Of a stretch of 64,000 nucleotides of DNA, positions 1 to 8,625 are shown one piece after another. The stretch's first letter is position 1. Each line of letters starts with the position of its first letter. Made by a program: the position numbers and the translations under genes. This DNA comes from an uncultured Draconibacterium sp. GTDB taxonomy: Bacteria > Bacteroidota > Bacteroidia > Bacteroidales > Prolixibacteraceae. The stretch is taken from the NCBI RefSeq assembly GCF_963675585.1, contig NZ_OY776414.1, positions 4,219,613-4,283,612 of the forward strand. Reading direction: 5' to 3'. Under the pieces are notes generated by a model. That model was given only the letters and a program-made list of their open reading frames with translations, did not search any database and was not told the origin of the DNA.

Positions 1-466
1 ATCCGGTTTGAATGTCTTCCCACACCTCAATTGCCGCTGTTTTAAACTTTGTTTCCTGGGTGGCATTGTAGGCACGTAACATAGCCAGGGCGTTCCATTC
101 CATGTCGTCGTAATACACATTCAAAAAAGTGTTGCCATTGTGCGCCTTCACCCCATCGTACCATTCATTAATTGTTGTTAGATAAAGGTTATCGTGTGTT
201 CTTTCATAGGCATCAATTGTTACATCGAGGGCATGCGCCTGCGGCCAGTACTGGAAATTTTTTTCGCCCGTATTTGTAAAATTAAAACATTTGTCGGCTG
301 CATTCCAATAGGTAATTATCAGCTTTTCGCTGCTACTATCGGCAACTGCACTCCAGTCTATTGTATATTCTTCCTCTTCAACAATCGGATTGTCACCTTC
401 GCTACAAGCCTGAAAAAACAAAAGAGTTGCAGCCAGAAAAAAACAGTATTTTTTAATCATTTTCAT
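1..466 (-). CDS. GH76 alpha-1,6-mannanase lipoprotein, C-terminus cut by window edge
   Basis: Only the first 155 codons are inside the window; the gene runs off position 1. It starts with a lipoprotein signal peptide (Lys-rich start, hydrophobic core, FFQAC with Cys21), so the enzyme should be lipid-anchored in the envelope. After an acidic linker come the family 76 hallmarks: a YWPQAHALDV stretch, then YYDDMEWNALA with the Asp pair D120/D121 that serves as catalytic centre in bacterial endo-alpha-1,6-mannanases. Family knowledge: GH76 enzymes cut the alpha-1,6-mannan backbone of fungal mannan. It follows SusE by about 60 bases and is probably the last visible gene of the ECF-sigma/SusCDE module. 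Family assignment is firm; exact substrate is inferred. Confidence 0.88.
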   Translation of the reverse strand, partial: MKMIKKYCFFLAATLLFFQACSEGDNPIVEEEEYTIDWSAVADSSSEKLIITYWNAADKCFNFTNTGEKNFQYWPQAHALDVTIDAYERTHDNLYLTTINEWYDGVKAHNGNTFLNVYYDDMEWNALAMLRAYNATQETKFKTAAIEVWEDIQTG

Positions 467-473
467 ACGGTCT

Positions 474-503
474 AAAAAAGAGTTGAGGCAGGAAAATCCT
501 GCC
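474..503 (-). terminator. Stem-loop with T-run between susE and GH76
   Basis: GGCAGGA (487-493) pairs with TCCTGCC (497-503) around a three-base loop. Read on the minus strand it is followed after a short gap by six T (474-479). It may be a partial terminator that lowers GH76 expression relative to susCDE, or an mRNA stabiliser. The T-run is not directly adjacent to the stem, so strength is uncertain. Confidence 0.4.
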
Positions 504-524
504 CCAATTCATTTAAAAATCTAT

Positions 525-1664
525 CTATTGATCACCAACTTTAACTACATTGTGTGTATAAGGGCCTTCTGCCTGGAAGTATGCAAATACATCAACCAAA
601 GCCAAATCCATTATACCATCAAATTTCCACTTATCGTCCCACTGCGATTCAGGAACCTTTGTCATGTAGAAATACTCGTCGTTACCGGTAGGACGACCAT
701 CGGTTGAATTTAAGGTTCCCCACCATTCTACACTCTCGTTTCCTTCACTGTCCTTTATATCCATGGTAAACTTGTAACGCTCGTCGCGTCCCCAACCTTC
801 TTGTTTGAAAGTTATAGGTTGGCTACTTGCTTTAAAAACTCCATCACCAATGTAATCAAGTGAGAATATGTTCTCACCAAGTGGGCTAAAATACAAATGC
901 AAATCAAGAATTTCGGTAAATACAGTTGCACCGGTATTAAAGTCGATGTTGATTCGGTATACACCTGTTGTGGCAACCGTGCTGCTTGATTCTCCTTCTT
1001 TAATTACGTTGCTGTCAACATAAAACTGTCTTGGAGTTCCCGAAGTTGCATCGGTAAAATAGTAAGGCTCGCCTGCAAGCAGTTTGGTATAAATTTCAAA
1101 TTCGCCCGGTGCAATTGCTTTCATAACACTTCCATCAGCAATATTTGAACCACCTTCAGAACCGGCTCCTGTTACAAACACATCAACAGGAATGTCAGCA
1201 AAACCGGCCAAACGGGTAATTGTCATTGTTCTGGTTTCGGCACCTTTTAACTCGTTAACACCTTTCGACGAAAACACGGTCCAGATTAATTTACCTGTTT
1301 CAGCAGAACCAATACCTGCCATTGCACCAATTTTGTTCAATTGTTTGTGTGTTACGGTTGCATGATTATAACCCCCGTTGTTATCAGAAGCCATTTTATA
1401 AACTGGTGCTGAAAAATCGCCACCTTCAACATCGAAGGCTACTTCGTATAAAACCATACCACTGTCTTCAGCCTTTGCAGGCTCCCACTCGAAATAAACC
1501 GAAGCGGAGGCCGAGCTCTGAAGTATGATAGATTTTGCGTCGGCAGGTTCGTAAAGCATATTTACTGCTGTAACACGGGTATCTCTCAATTCTTCGTCAT
1601 CGCATGAACTGAATGCTAAAACAATTGAAAATAATATGGTGAATTTTATCAATAATGTTTTCAT
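525..1664 (-). CDS. SusE-type outer-membrane lipoprotein
   Basis: A 379-residue lipoprotein with signal peptide and lipobox ending at Cys21 (FSSC). The ATG at 1664 is preferred over the TTG two codons upstream. The N-terminal half resembles the SusE/SusF immunoglobulin-like domain (strand-rich, VYFEWEPA and LIWTVFSSKGVNE motifs). The C-terminal half carries two starch-binding-like modules, with aromatic patches such as WGRDERYKF and WWGTLNSTDGRP. Its role would be surface glycan binding that assists the SusC/SusD transporter. It lies 49 bases after susD and before GH76, the normal place for a SusE homologue. The bound sugar cannot be read from the sequence. Confidence 0.85.
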   Translation of the reverse strand: MKTLLIKFTILFSIVLAFSSCDDEELRDTRVTAVNMLYEPADAKSIILQSSASASVYFEWEPAKAEDSGMVLYEVAFDVEGGDFSAPVYKMASDNNGGYNHATVTHKQLNKIGAMAGIGSAETGKLIWTVFSSKGVNELKGAETRTMTITRLAGFADIPVDVFVTGAGSEGGSNIADGSVMKAIAPGEFEIYTKLLAGEPYYFTDATSGTPRQFYVDSNVIKEGESSSTVATTGVYRINIDFNTGATVFTEILDLHLYFSPLGENIFSLDYIGDGVFKASSQPITFKQEGWGRDERYKFTMDIKDSEGNESVEWWGTLNSTDGRPTGNDEYFYMTKVPESQWDDKWKFDGIMDLALVDVFAYFQAEGPYTHNVVKVGDQ

Positions 1665-1713
1665 AATCAATGTATTTTATATAAGTTTTTTTCTTTAAAG
1701 TTTATTTGAATTT

Positions 1714-3354
1714 TTAATAGCCGGTGTTTTGGCCAAGGTTTGGATTAATGTCTTTTTGTGATTGTGGTATCGCCCACAAATAATCTCTTTCGCCGTTGAA
1801 TTTGCGCTCGTCCAAACGAATGTACCCATTGTCGATAGCAGGGTCGCCGTATTGTGCACCATGCGGATATCCGTTTAGCACATCTTCAGCGGTTCTCCAG
1901 CGACGAATATCAAAAATGCGCAAGCCTTCCAACGCCAATTCCGAACGACGTTCTCTGCGAATGATGTTCCGAAGATCAGAATTGCTCCATTCTGAATTAT
2001 ACGCCAGTGCATTTGTATCGGTAAAACCGGCACGCTCGCGCAAGGGACGAATGGTGCTGTTCCAAACGCTTTCATTCATCTGATTCAGTTCATTTTTAGC
2101 CTCGGCGTACATTAACAGTACATCGGCGTAACGAATTAAAATAAGATTTAAGCCCGAAGAGAAACTAGCCAGCGATTGCGGATCGTAGTATTTACGCATG
2201 TAATAACCGGTAGCGGTTGAGTTTGTACCCTGCCCTTTGTATTCATCAACGGCAGCCGACTCGTCGGGAGCTGTGCCCGGTTTAATGTAAATTGTTTGGG
2301 TAGAACCATCGGGTTTTTTCCATTCAAACTCATGATAAACCACGGTTCCCGAAAGCCTTGGATCCCTGTTTTTGTATGGATCTGTTTCGGTGTAGCCTGA
2401 ATTTTCAGCGTCAATGGTTCTTCCGTTTAACATGATGTAATCATCAACCAGTTCCTGCGTAGGTGCCAAAGCATTTACCCTTGCTCCCACCGAAAGCGGT
2501 GCATAGTCGTAATATTCGCCCCAGGTTCTTAACGAAGGAACATATCCTAAATCAAGAATTACTTCATCGTTGTATTCGTTCTCGGGCAAGAATATTCCTT
2601 CGTACGATGGGAACAATTCATATTCGCCGTACGAAGTTGAGTTGATAAGTTTCTCGCAGTTTGCAATAACGTTATCCCAATCGTTGCTGTACAAATAAGT
2701 ACGTGCTTTTAAGGCAATTGCCGCACCCGAGGTGATTCGTCCTTTATCGTCATCGGCATATTCATCTTTTGTAGGAAGCATGGTAACAATTGCATCCAGC
2801 TCGCTGCGAATAAAGGCCAAAACATCGGCTTGTGGGGTGCGTGCAATTTCTTTTGATTCGGACAAAGTTAAATCCGTTTCAAACAAGGGCACATCGCCAA
2901 ACCACGTTGTTAATCGGAAAAACAAAAATGCCCTGATAAACCGTGCCTCAGCAGTCATTCTCATTTTCAGTGTTTCATCCATATCCGGAATTCGGTCAAC
3001 ATTCTCAAGAAAAGTATGGCAGGTTTTAATGCCTCCAAAGCAACTTTGCCATTCGCCTGAAAAACGTCCGTTTGAAGCATCGGCTTGTCCTGAAGAAATT
3101 GCTTTTTCGGAACTTGAACCACGACCTTCGTAGATATTATCGGACAAAGCTTCGTTACTAAAGAAGTTGCCGCTGTTAAGCATCTGACTGTAAGCCATAC
3201 TTAAAACCATGTTGGCTTTTTCGGGACTGGTCCAATAATTATCTTCTGTAAATTTGTTTGTTGGCGCCAGATCTAAGTCGTTACACGATGTAAACAAGAG
3301 TAAAAACAAACCTGTAACGAGCGCACTATATTTTAAGAATTTCTTTTTCATCAT
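1714..3354 (-). CDS. susD: SusD/RagB family glycan-binding lipoprotein (module 1)
   Basis: 546 residues, typical for SusD. The lipobox is LLLFTSC with Cys24. The mature N-terminus (DLDLAPTNKFTEDNYW) has the family's usual start, followed by the TPR-like helical repeats (FIRAFLFFRLTTWFGDVPLF). Near the C-terminus RRERRSELALEGLRIFDIRRW is the classic RagB/SusD signature. It sits on the outer face of the SusC pore and hands oligosaccharides to it. It starts 9 bases after susC stops, so the two are co-transcribed and translationally linked. Two adjacent ATG codons are possible starts (3354 or 3351). Confidence 0.95.
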   Translation of the reverse strand: MMKKKFLKYSALVTGLFLLLFTSCNDLDLAPTNKFTEDNYWTSPEKANMVLSMAYSQMLNSGNFFSNEALSDNIYEGRGSSSEKAISSGQADASNGRFSGEWQSCFGGIKTCHTFLENVDRIPDMDETLKMRMTAEARFIRAFLFFRLTTWFGDVPLFETDLTLSESKEIARTPQADVLAFIRSELDAIVTMLPTKDEYADDDKGRITSGAAIALKARTYLYSNDWDNVIANCEKLINSTSYGEYELFPSYEGIFLPENEYNDEVILDLGYVPSLRTWGEYYDYAPLSVGARVNALAPTQELVDDYIMLNGRTIDAENSGYTETDPYKNRDPRLSGTVVYHEFEWKKPDGSTQTIYIKPGTAPDESAAVDEYKGQGTNSTATGYYMRKYYDPQSLASFSSGLNLILIRYADVLLMYAEAKNELNQMNESVWNSTIRPLRERAGFTDTNALAYNSEWSNSDLRNIIRRERRSELALEGLRIFDIRRWRTAEDVLNGYPHGAQYGDPAIDNGYIRLDERKFNGERDYLWAIPQSQKDINPNLGQNTGY

Positions 3355-3363
3355 CTTCCTTTT

Positions 3364-6300
3364 TTAAAATTCTAATTCTATTCCAAATCCATAGTACCTA
3401 AGTGTTGGGTAGTTTCTACCACTGTTCGCTCCGGTACCGCCTGCACCGCCCATGTTATTGCCAAACTCTGTCGATTCAGGATCGATAAATGACACATTAG
3501 AGAGCGTTAGTAAGTTTTGCGCGTTTACGCTAAGTCGCAGTTTCTGAATGCCTGCTTTTGCTGTCAGTTCTTTTGGTAAAGTGTAACCCAACTGAATATT
3601 TTTTAAACGCAGGTAGGCTGCATTAAACAAATAGATGTCGGAACTTTTCTGGTAGTTGTTGGTGTTCGATGCCGAGCCTGGTGACGATAAACGCGGCCAC
3701 TCAGCATTGGGATTTACCGGAGTCCAGAAGTCGAGCTGGTGTGTATAAGTTACATACGAATAGTTGGAGTGAAAAGGCTCAACCAATTCTCCGCGTAAAA
3801 ACATATCACGTTTTCCAACTCCCTGTACCAAAGCACTGAAATCAAATCCTTTCCAGGTTAAATCGTAGGTAAAACCAATGGTATAACGTGGAAAAGCATT
3901 TCCTAAAACCTGACGGTCTTTGTCATCGATTACACCGTCGTTATTTGAATCCAGGTATTTTACATCGCCGGGCTGAACGGTTGCTCCAATTGGCAGAGCA
4001 CTGTTTTCAATCTCTTCGTAACTTTGAAACAAACCATCGGTTTTGTATCCAAAATAAGAACCAAGTGCTTCTCCTTCGCGGATAATTTTTTGCATCTGGT
4101 CGCTCGAGTTGATTTGTTCGTTTCCACCAAAATCGGTCACTTCGTTTTTCGAATCAGCCAAAACCAATTTAAAATCGTGACGTACTTTTCCGGTGGTTGC
4201 ATGGTATCCAATGGTTGCTTCCCATCCCTGATTTTTCATTTTACCGGCATTTTCTTTGGCAACCGCACCTCCAAATACCGTTGGAACAACTGGTGTAAGA
4301 AGAATATTTGAAGTAATCTTATTGAAATAATCCAAGGAAACATAAAGTTTGTTGTCCAAGAAGGTTCCGTCTAAACCAACGTTAAAGTTGGCCGATTCTT
4401 CCCAGCGCAGTTCGCTGTTACCAAAATCGAATCCGGTTCCCGAAACGGCATTGTTGTTAAAACCGTACGAGTTGGTATATACCGAGTAAGTAGTGAAATA
4501 AGAATAATCATCAACATTTTGGTTACCCAAAATACCATACGATCCCCGTAGTTTTAAATCACCTACTTTTTCTTTGTAAGTGGTCATAAAGTTTTCTTCC
4601 GACAAACGCCAGCCACCGGTTACCGATGGGAAAAATCCCCAACGAAAATCTTCGGCAAATTTTGATGAACCATCGTAACGGAAACTCACTTCACCGTAGT
4701 ATTTGTCTTTAAAACTGTAGCCTGCGCGACCAAACAACGAATAAATACTGCGCTCCTGCGTTTGTGCCGGTGTATTGTAACTGGTCGGATCAATTTCAGT
4801 TTCCGATTCGGGCAGACCTAAATCACGGTCGGTGTACCGCATCTTAATTTCGTTGGCCTTCCTGGTGTACGATTCATTCGATACGCCAATAAAACCATTT
4901 ACGTTATGGTCTTCGCTAAATGTACGTTTGTAGTCTAAAATGAACTGAGAATTCAGCACGTACTTTTTCTCGTTGTAATCTTCGGTGTTGCGTGTTTTAT
5001 TGGCATACGAACTTGGAATAGTTGCTGTTTCGCTGGCATAAAAAGGCACTTCCAATCCTCTTATGTACCTGTGGTTTGCACTCAAATCCAAACCAACCAA
5101 ACCTTTTACCGAAAAACCTTTTGCCAGTTCAAGCTCCATGTTTAAACTTCCCAAAAAGTTGTCGTTATCGTGTTTCTGAAAACCACCGGCTTCGAGTACT
5201 CCCAGCGGATTAAATTCCGAAAGCACATCGTTAATCAGGTAATTTCCGTTTTCGGCCTGCATTTTATAGTTGTAGTAATTCGGAATACGTCCGCCATCCA
5301 CAATTAAAGTTCCGGCACTTGAGTTCGGCGCATTTTGCAAACTTCGGTTGTACGCCATCAAGGCACTTAACTTTAGCTTTCCGTATTCGTTTACCAGGTT
5401 GGTTCTGAAGTTGTATCGTTCGGCACCGTAACCTCCCACAAAGTTACTTTCCTGGTCGTAATAACCGGCCGAAATCATGTAGGTAGAATTCTCGCTTCCG
5501 CCCGATACACTGGCACTGTAATTTTGTTGCAATGCACTTTGCAGAATGCCGTCCAAAAACCACTCTCCATCGCCATTTTCCTGTAAATCCCTAATTTCCG
5601 CAGGAGAATAAACCGGAGAAGAACCGCCATTGATCCAGGCCTGGTTTTTCAATATTGCATTTTCGTATCCTTTTACCGGCGAGTACAATACATTTGGATC
5701 TTGCATACCCGCCATCATATTAAAACGTACCACCGGACGACCTGATTTTGTACCTTTTTTGGTTGTAATCAGAATAACTCCGTTTGACGAGCGCGAACCG
5801 TAAATGGCAGCACTACCGGCATCTTTAAGTATCGATACATTTTCAATATCCGCAGGATTCAGTTCGTTTAAACTTTCCATTTCGGTAATTAATCCGTCGA
5901 TAACAAGCAAAGGATCGTTGTTATTCATGGTACTAATACCACGGATATTAATGTTCATGCTATTGTCGTTCGGATTCATGCTTCGTTGCTGAATGGTAAG
6001 GTTTGCCGAAGCTCCCTGTAAAGCCTGCGAAGCATTACTTACCGGTCGGTTTTCGATAATTCCAGAATTGATCTGATCAACAGCACCAATCAGATTCTTT
6101 TTCTGACGGGTACCATAACCAACCACAACAACCTCTTCAACCCCAATTACATCTTCCTGCAATACAATATCGATGTTGGTTCTTCCTCCAACAACAACAT
6201 CCTGAGAAATCATCCCTATAAATGAAAAACCAATTGTAGCATCTTCGGGTATGTCTTTCAGAATATAATTTCCATCAATATCGGAAATTGTACCACTGGT

Positions 6301-6771
6301 TGATCCTTTAATAAAAATGGTTACACCCGGTAAAGGCTGTCCATTCTTATCCGTAATTTTACCACGTACCGCATTTTGTTGCTGCGCCTTAAACGTTTCG
6401 TTTGCATCGCGTTTTAATATAATGACTGCGTTATCTATAATTTTATAGCTAACCTCATCAGTATTTAAAATTTGGTCTAAAACATCTTCAATCGATGCAT
6501 CATTTACCTTCAGGTTTACCTTTCGGGTAACATCGAAATCATCATTGCTAAAGAAAAAATTTAAATCGCTTTTCGATTTAATTTCATCCAGTACCTCCTG
6601 AATTGTAACATTCTTATACTTCAGGTCAAAGCGGCTTTCCTGCGAAAATGAATTCGCAGTAGCGGCAAAAATACCCAGCATAAAAAGAAAAGTTGTTAGT
6701 TTCATACGTAACAATAGTTTAGGTGAAAAATACCTTAACCTCCCTCTCGGGTTAAAATGATTTTTTTTCAT
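3364..6771 (-). CDS. susC: SusC/RagA TonB-dependent transporter with STN signalling domain (module 1)
   Basis: 1135 residues from the ATG at 6771; an upstream in-frame start at 6819 would overlap a leader hairpin and is rejected. Order of parts: long signal peptide, STN domain (about 45-125, FDLKYKNVTIQEVLDEI), carboxypeptidase-regulatory-like domain (about 137-215, GKITDKNGQPLPGVTI), plug domain (VVVGYGTRQKKNLIGAV), then the beta-barrel ending in an aromatic-rich C-terminus (GFGIELEF). The STN domain marks it as a transducer: substrate passage is signalled to the FecR anti-sigma encoded just upstream, releasing the ECF sigma. It imports the oligosaccharide bound by the adjacent SusD. Confidence 0.95.
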   Translation of the reverse strand: MKKNHFNPRGRLRYFSPKLLLRMKLTTFLFMLGIFAATANSFSQESRFDLKYKNVTIQEVLDEIKSKSDLNFFFSNDDFDVTRKVNLKVNDASIEDVLDQILNTDEVSYKIIDNAVIILKRDANETFKAQQQNAVRGKITDKNGQPLPGVTIFIKGSTSGTISDIDGNYILKDIPEDATIGFSFIGMISQDVVVGGRTNIDIVLQEDVIGVEEVVVVGYGTRQKKNLIGAVDQINSGIIENRPVSNASQALQGASANLTIQQRSMNPNDNSMNINIRGISTMNNNDPLLVIDGLITEMESLNELNPADIENVSILKDAGSAAIYGSRSSNGVILITTKKGTKSGRPVVRFNMMAGMQDPNVLYSPVKGYENAILKNQAWINGGSSPVYSPAEIRDLQENGDGEWFLDGILQSALQQNYSASVSGGSENSTYMISAGYYDQESNFVGGYGAERYNFRTNLVNEYGKLKLSALMAYNRSLQNAPNSSAGTLIVDGGRIPNYYNYKMQAENGNYLINDVLSEFNPLGVLEAGGFQKHDNDNFLGSLNMELELAKGFSVKGLVGLDLSANHRYIRGLEVPFYASETATIPSSYANKTRNTEDYNEKKYVLNSQFILDYKRTFSEDHNVNGFIGVSNESYTRKANEIKMRYTDRDLGLPESETEIDPTSYNTPAQTQERSIYSLFGRAGYSFKDKYYGEVSFRYDGSSKFAEDFRWGFFPSVTGGWRLSEENFMTTYKEKVGDLKLRGSYGILGNQNVDDYSYFTTYSVYTNSYGFNNNAVSGTGFDFGNSELRWEESANFNVGLDGTFLDNKLYVSLDYFNKITSNILLTPVVPTVFGGAVAKENAGKMKNQGWEATIGYHATTGKVRHDFKLVLADSKNEVTDFGGNEQINSSDQMQKIIREGEALGSYFGYKTDGLFQSYEEIENSALPIGATVQPGDVKYLDSNNDGVIDDKDRQVLGNAFPRYTIGFTYDLTWKGFDFSALVQGVGKRDMFLRGELVEPFHSNYSYVTYTHQLDFWTPVNPNAEWPRLSSPGSASNTNNYQKSSDIYLFNAAYLRLKNIQLGYTLPKELTAKAGIQKLRLSVNAQNLLTLSNVSFIDPESTEFGNNMGGAGGTGANSGRNYPTLRYYGFGIELEF

Positions 6772-6796
6772 AAATTTGTATTGAGTTTTATACTTT

Positions 6797-6867
6797 CTAA
6801 TACTCGTTGTGAAGGACAAGTATTAGGTTTAATTAATGACCGGAATTTGTTGCAAGCATATTCCGGT
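6797..6867 (-). promoter_or_regulatory. Two stem-loops in the fecR-susC leader
   Basis: Two perfect 8-bp stems lie between the fecR stop and the susC start. The first is ACCGGAAT/ATTCCGGT (6839-6846 with 6860-6867). The second is CTAATACT/AGTATTAG (6797-6804 with 6819-6826). On the minus strand neither is followed by a T-run, so they look like RNA-processing or stability elements rather than terminators. They could set the susC level apart from fecR. Regulation itself is inferred. Confidence 0.45.
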
Positions 6868-6871
6868 TTTT

Positions 6872-7834
6872 TTATTTTTTATCCACTATTTTTATTTGTT
6901 CGTTATTAAATTCAAAATCTACTTTATTTATCGCTTCTATGATTTTCAAGGTATAATCAAGCGTTTTATCGGTGTTGATAACACCTGTAAACCTGTACTT
7001 TTTAATGTGTTCCCCGGTAAATTGAAATTTAACTTCGTACCATCTTTCGAGCTGCAAAGTAAGTTCCAGTAAACTTTCGTTGTTGAAATAGATTTTTCCC
7101 CCTTTCCAGGCGGTGTAATCGGCAGTGTTTACCTCTTTTTTAACTATCCGGTTGCTGTTTTCGGTATACAAAATATGCTCTCCCGGATCAACAAGAATTG
7201 ATTTGCCTCCTGCCGAAAACTCAATCTTTCCTTCAACAAGCACTGTTTCAACCTTGGGTTCGTTCTGATACGCCTTTACATTAAATACTGTTCCCAGCAC
7301 TTTTATTTGCGATTTCCCGGCATTTACCACAAAAGGGCGTTCTTTATCTTTAGTTACGTCGAAGTAGGCTTCACCTTCGAGAAACACTTCGCGGGTAGCG
7401 GTATTAAAATTTTGAGTGTACTTTAGCGTCGATCCGGCATTTAACCAAATATTTGTTCCATCGAACAAGGTTACGTTCGAAATTTGCCCGTTGGGTGCAG
7501 TAATACTGGCAAACACGGGTACCGGCTCATTAAACGTTGTATACGTCCAAAAGGCCGAACCACCAACCAGTAACGAAACAACCACAATGGCAGCATATTT
7601 TAAAAATTCCTGCCAAAACCTTTGCGGAACAAGTTGTTTTTTTAGCTCTGCCCAGGCCTTGTCTTCAGCTTTTAAACGCCTGGCCTTGCTTACATTTCCC
7701 CTCAGCTCAAAAATGCTTTCAACCGCTTTTTTATCGCTCGCTTCATCCGAGCTCAGGTTTGTGTCAGCAGCATCACTTTCTCCATGGAGGTTCGATGCCC
7801 ATTCCTCCCATTTATTTTGGATGTTTTCTTTCAT
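6872..7834 (-). CDS. FecR-family anti-sigma factor (module 1)
   Basis: 320 residues. An N-terminal cytoplasmic part (about 1-75) is followed by one membrane segment (about 76-100, FLKYAAIVVVSLLVGGSAF). The periplasmic FecR domain carries the usual motifs (TLFDGTNIWLNAGSTLKY, REVFLEGEAYFDV, FNVKAY). A C-terminal DUF4974 domain of about 70 residues ends it. Its partner is the ECF sigma encoded 105 bases upstream; the signal comes from the STN domain of the SusC encoded next. Gene order sigma, fecR, susC, susD is the standard cell-surface signalling arrangement in Bacteroidota. Confidence 0.93.
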   Translation of the reverse strand: MKENIQNKWEEWASNLHGESDAADTNLSSDEASDKKAVESIFELRGNVSKARRLKAEDKAWAELKKQLVPQRFWQEFLKYAAIVVVSLLVGGSAFWTYTTFNEPVPVFASITAPNGQISNVTLFDGTNIWLNAGSTLKYTQNFNTATREVFLEGEAYFDVTKDKERPFVVNAGKSQIKVLGTVFNVKAYQNEPKVETVLVEGKIEFSAGGKSILVDPGEHILYTENSNRIVKKEVNTADYTAWKGGKIYFNNESLLELTLQLERWYEVKFQFTGEHIKKYRFTGVINTDKTLDYTLKIIEAINKVDFEFNNEQIKIVDKK

Positions 7835-7853
7835 TCTATTGTTTAGTCACAAA

Positions 7854-7869
7854 ACCCTCAAAAGAGGGT
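7854..7869 (-). promoter_or_regulatory. Short GC hairpin just upstream of fecR
   Basis: ACCCTC (7854-7859) pairs with GAGGGT (7864-7869) around an AAAA loop; on the minus strand the stem is followed by TTTTG. It sits about 20 bases before the fecR start and could act as a weak attenuator between sigma and anti-sigma genes. Confidence 0.35.
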
Positions 7870-7939
7870 GAAGTTATTTTCAACTTTTTTCAAAAAAAAA
7901 CTGAATACGTAATAAAATTTGATGTAATCAACTGTGAGA

Positions 7940-8506
7940 TTAGCGCAAAATTCGTTTTAAAGGATATACAAACAGAAGCAAAAAATACGACTTTAAGTGT
8001 TCTCTTAATTGTTTGTATGCGATACCCATTTGGGTTTTTATTGTGTTTTTTGAAAGCCCCAGCGATTCGGCTATCTGGTTGTAAGTGAGGTTATCAACGT
8101 AGGCCATTAAAAATATTCGTTTACACTGAGACGGCAATTTATCGATCGATTTTGAGACTAAAACGGCCAACTCTTCCTTCGAGAAATTTTCATCGGAATC
8201 GGAACTCAGAGTCATATCCAGTTCCTCATTAATAACTTCATGAAATTTTCTTTCACGATTTACAAAATTGATGCTCTTGTTTTTAACTGCCTGTAAAAAA
8301 TATTGCTTTAAACTTTGCCTGATCTCAAGTTGATTTCGTTTTTCCCACAAATACAGAAAAGTTTCCTGTACAACGTCCTCAGCTTCCTGCTGGTTTTTTA
8401 TGTAACGCAAGGCAACCAAACAAGCTGTGTGATAGTTTTCTTTGAAAAACATTTCAAAGGAGGATAAACTATTCAACTTTAAACTTGTCTGCTTTTGCTC
8501 TTTCAT
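7940..8506 (-). CDS. ECF RNA polymerase sigma-70 factor (module 1)
   Basis: 188 residues from the ATG at 8506. A longer frame to 8617 exists, but it would run through the terminator of the preceding gene. Region 2 is seen around residues 20-90 (FKENYHTACLVALRYI, AEDVVQETFLYLWEKR). Region 4 lies near the C-terminus (LPSQCKRIFLMAYVDNLTYNQIAESLGLSKNTIKTQM, given here as the helix-turn-helix with its lead-in, no other domains). Length and architecture fit the Bacteroidetes family-1 ECF sigmas. It should direct transcription of susCDE and GH76, and perhaps neighbouring enzyme genes, when FecR releases it. Confidence 0.93.
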   Translation of the reverse strand: MKEQKQTSLKLNSLSSFEMFFKENYHTACLVALRYIKNQQEAEDVVQETFLYLWEKRNQLEIRQSLKQYFLQAVKNKSINFVNRERKFHEVINEELDMTLSSDSDENFSKEELAVLVSKSIDKLPSQCKRIFLMAYVDNLTYNQIAESLGLSKNTIKTQMGIAYKQLREHLKSYFLLLFVYPLKRILR

Positions 8507-8573
8507 TAGATCGTGCTCAAAGCCAACAATGTTATTAAAATTAAACGATTTAAAAAACACTGCCCCATCAAAA

Positions 8574-8614
8574 TTAAAAAAGTCTGCCATCAGTTTTTTG
8601 CCGATGGCAGACTT
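8574..8614 (-). terminator. Rho-independent terminator after first GH92
   Basis: A perfect 12-bp stem, AAGTCTGCCATC (8580-8591) with GATGGCAGACTT (8603-8614), is followed on the minus strand by a T-run (8575-8580). It starts 12 bases after the GH92 stop and separates that gene from the sigma factor gene, which therefore needs its own promoter. A TAATTTTG box (8569-8576), matching TAnnTTTG, overlaps the T-run and is a possible -7 element for the sigma gene. Confidence 0.8.
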
Positions 8615-8625
8615 CAAAAGAGGCT

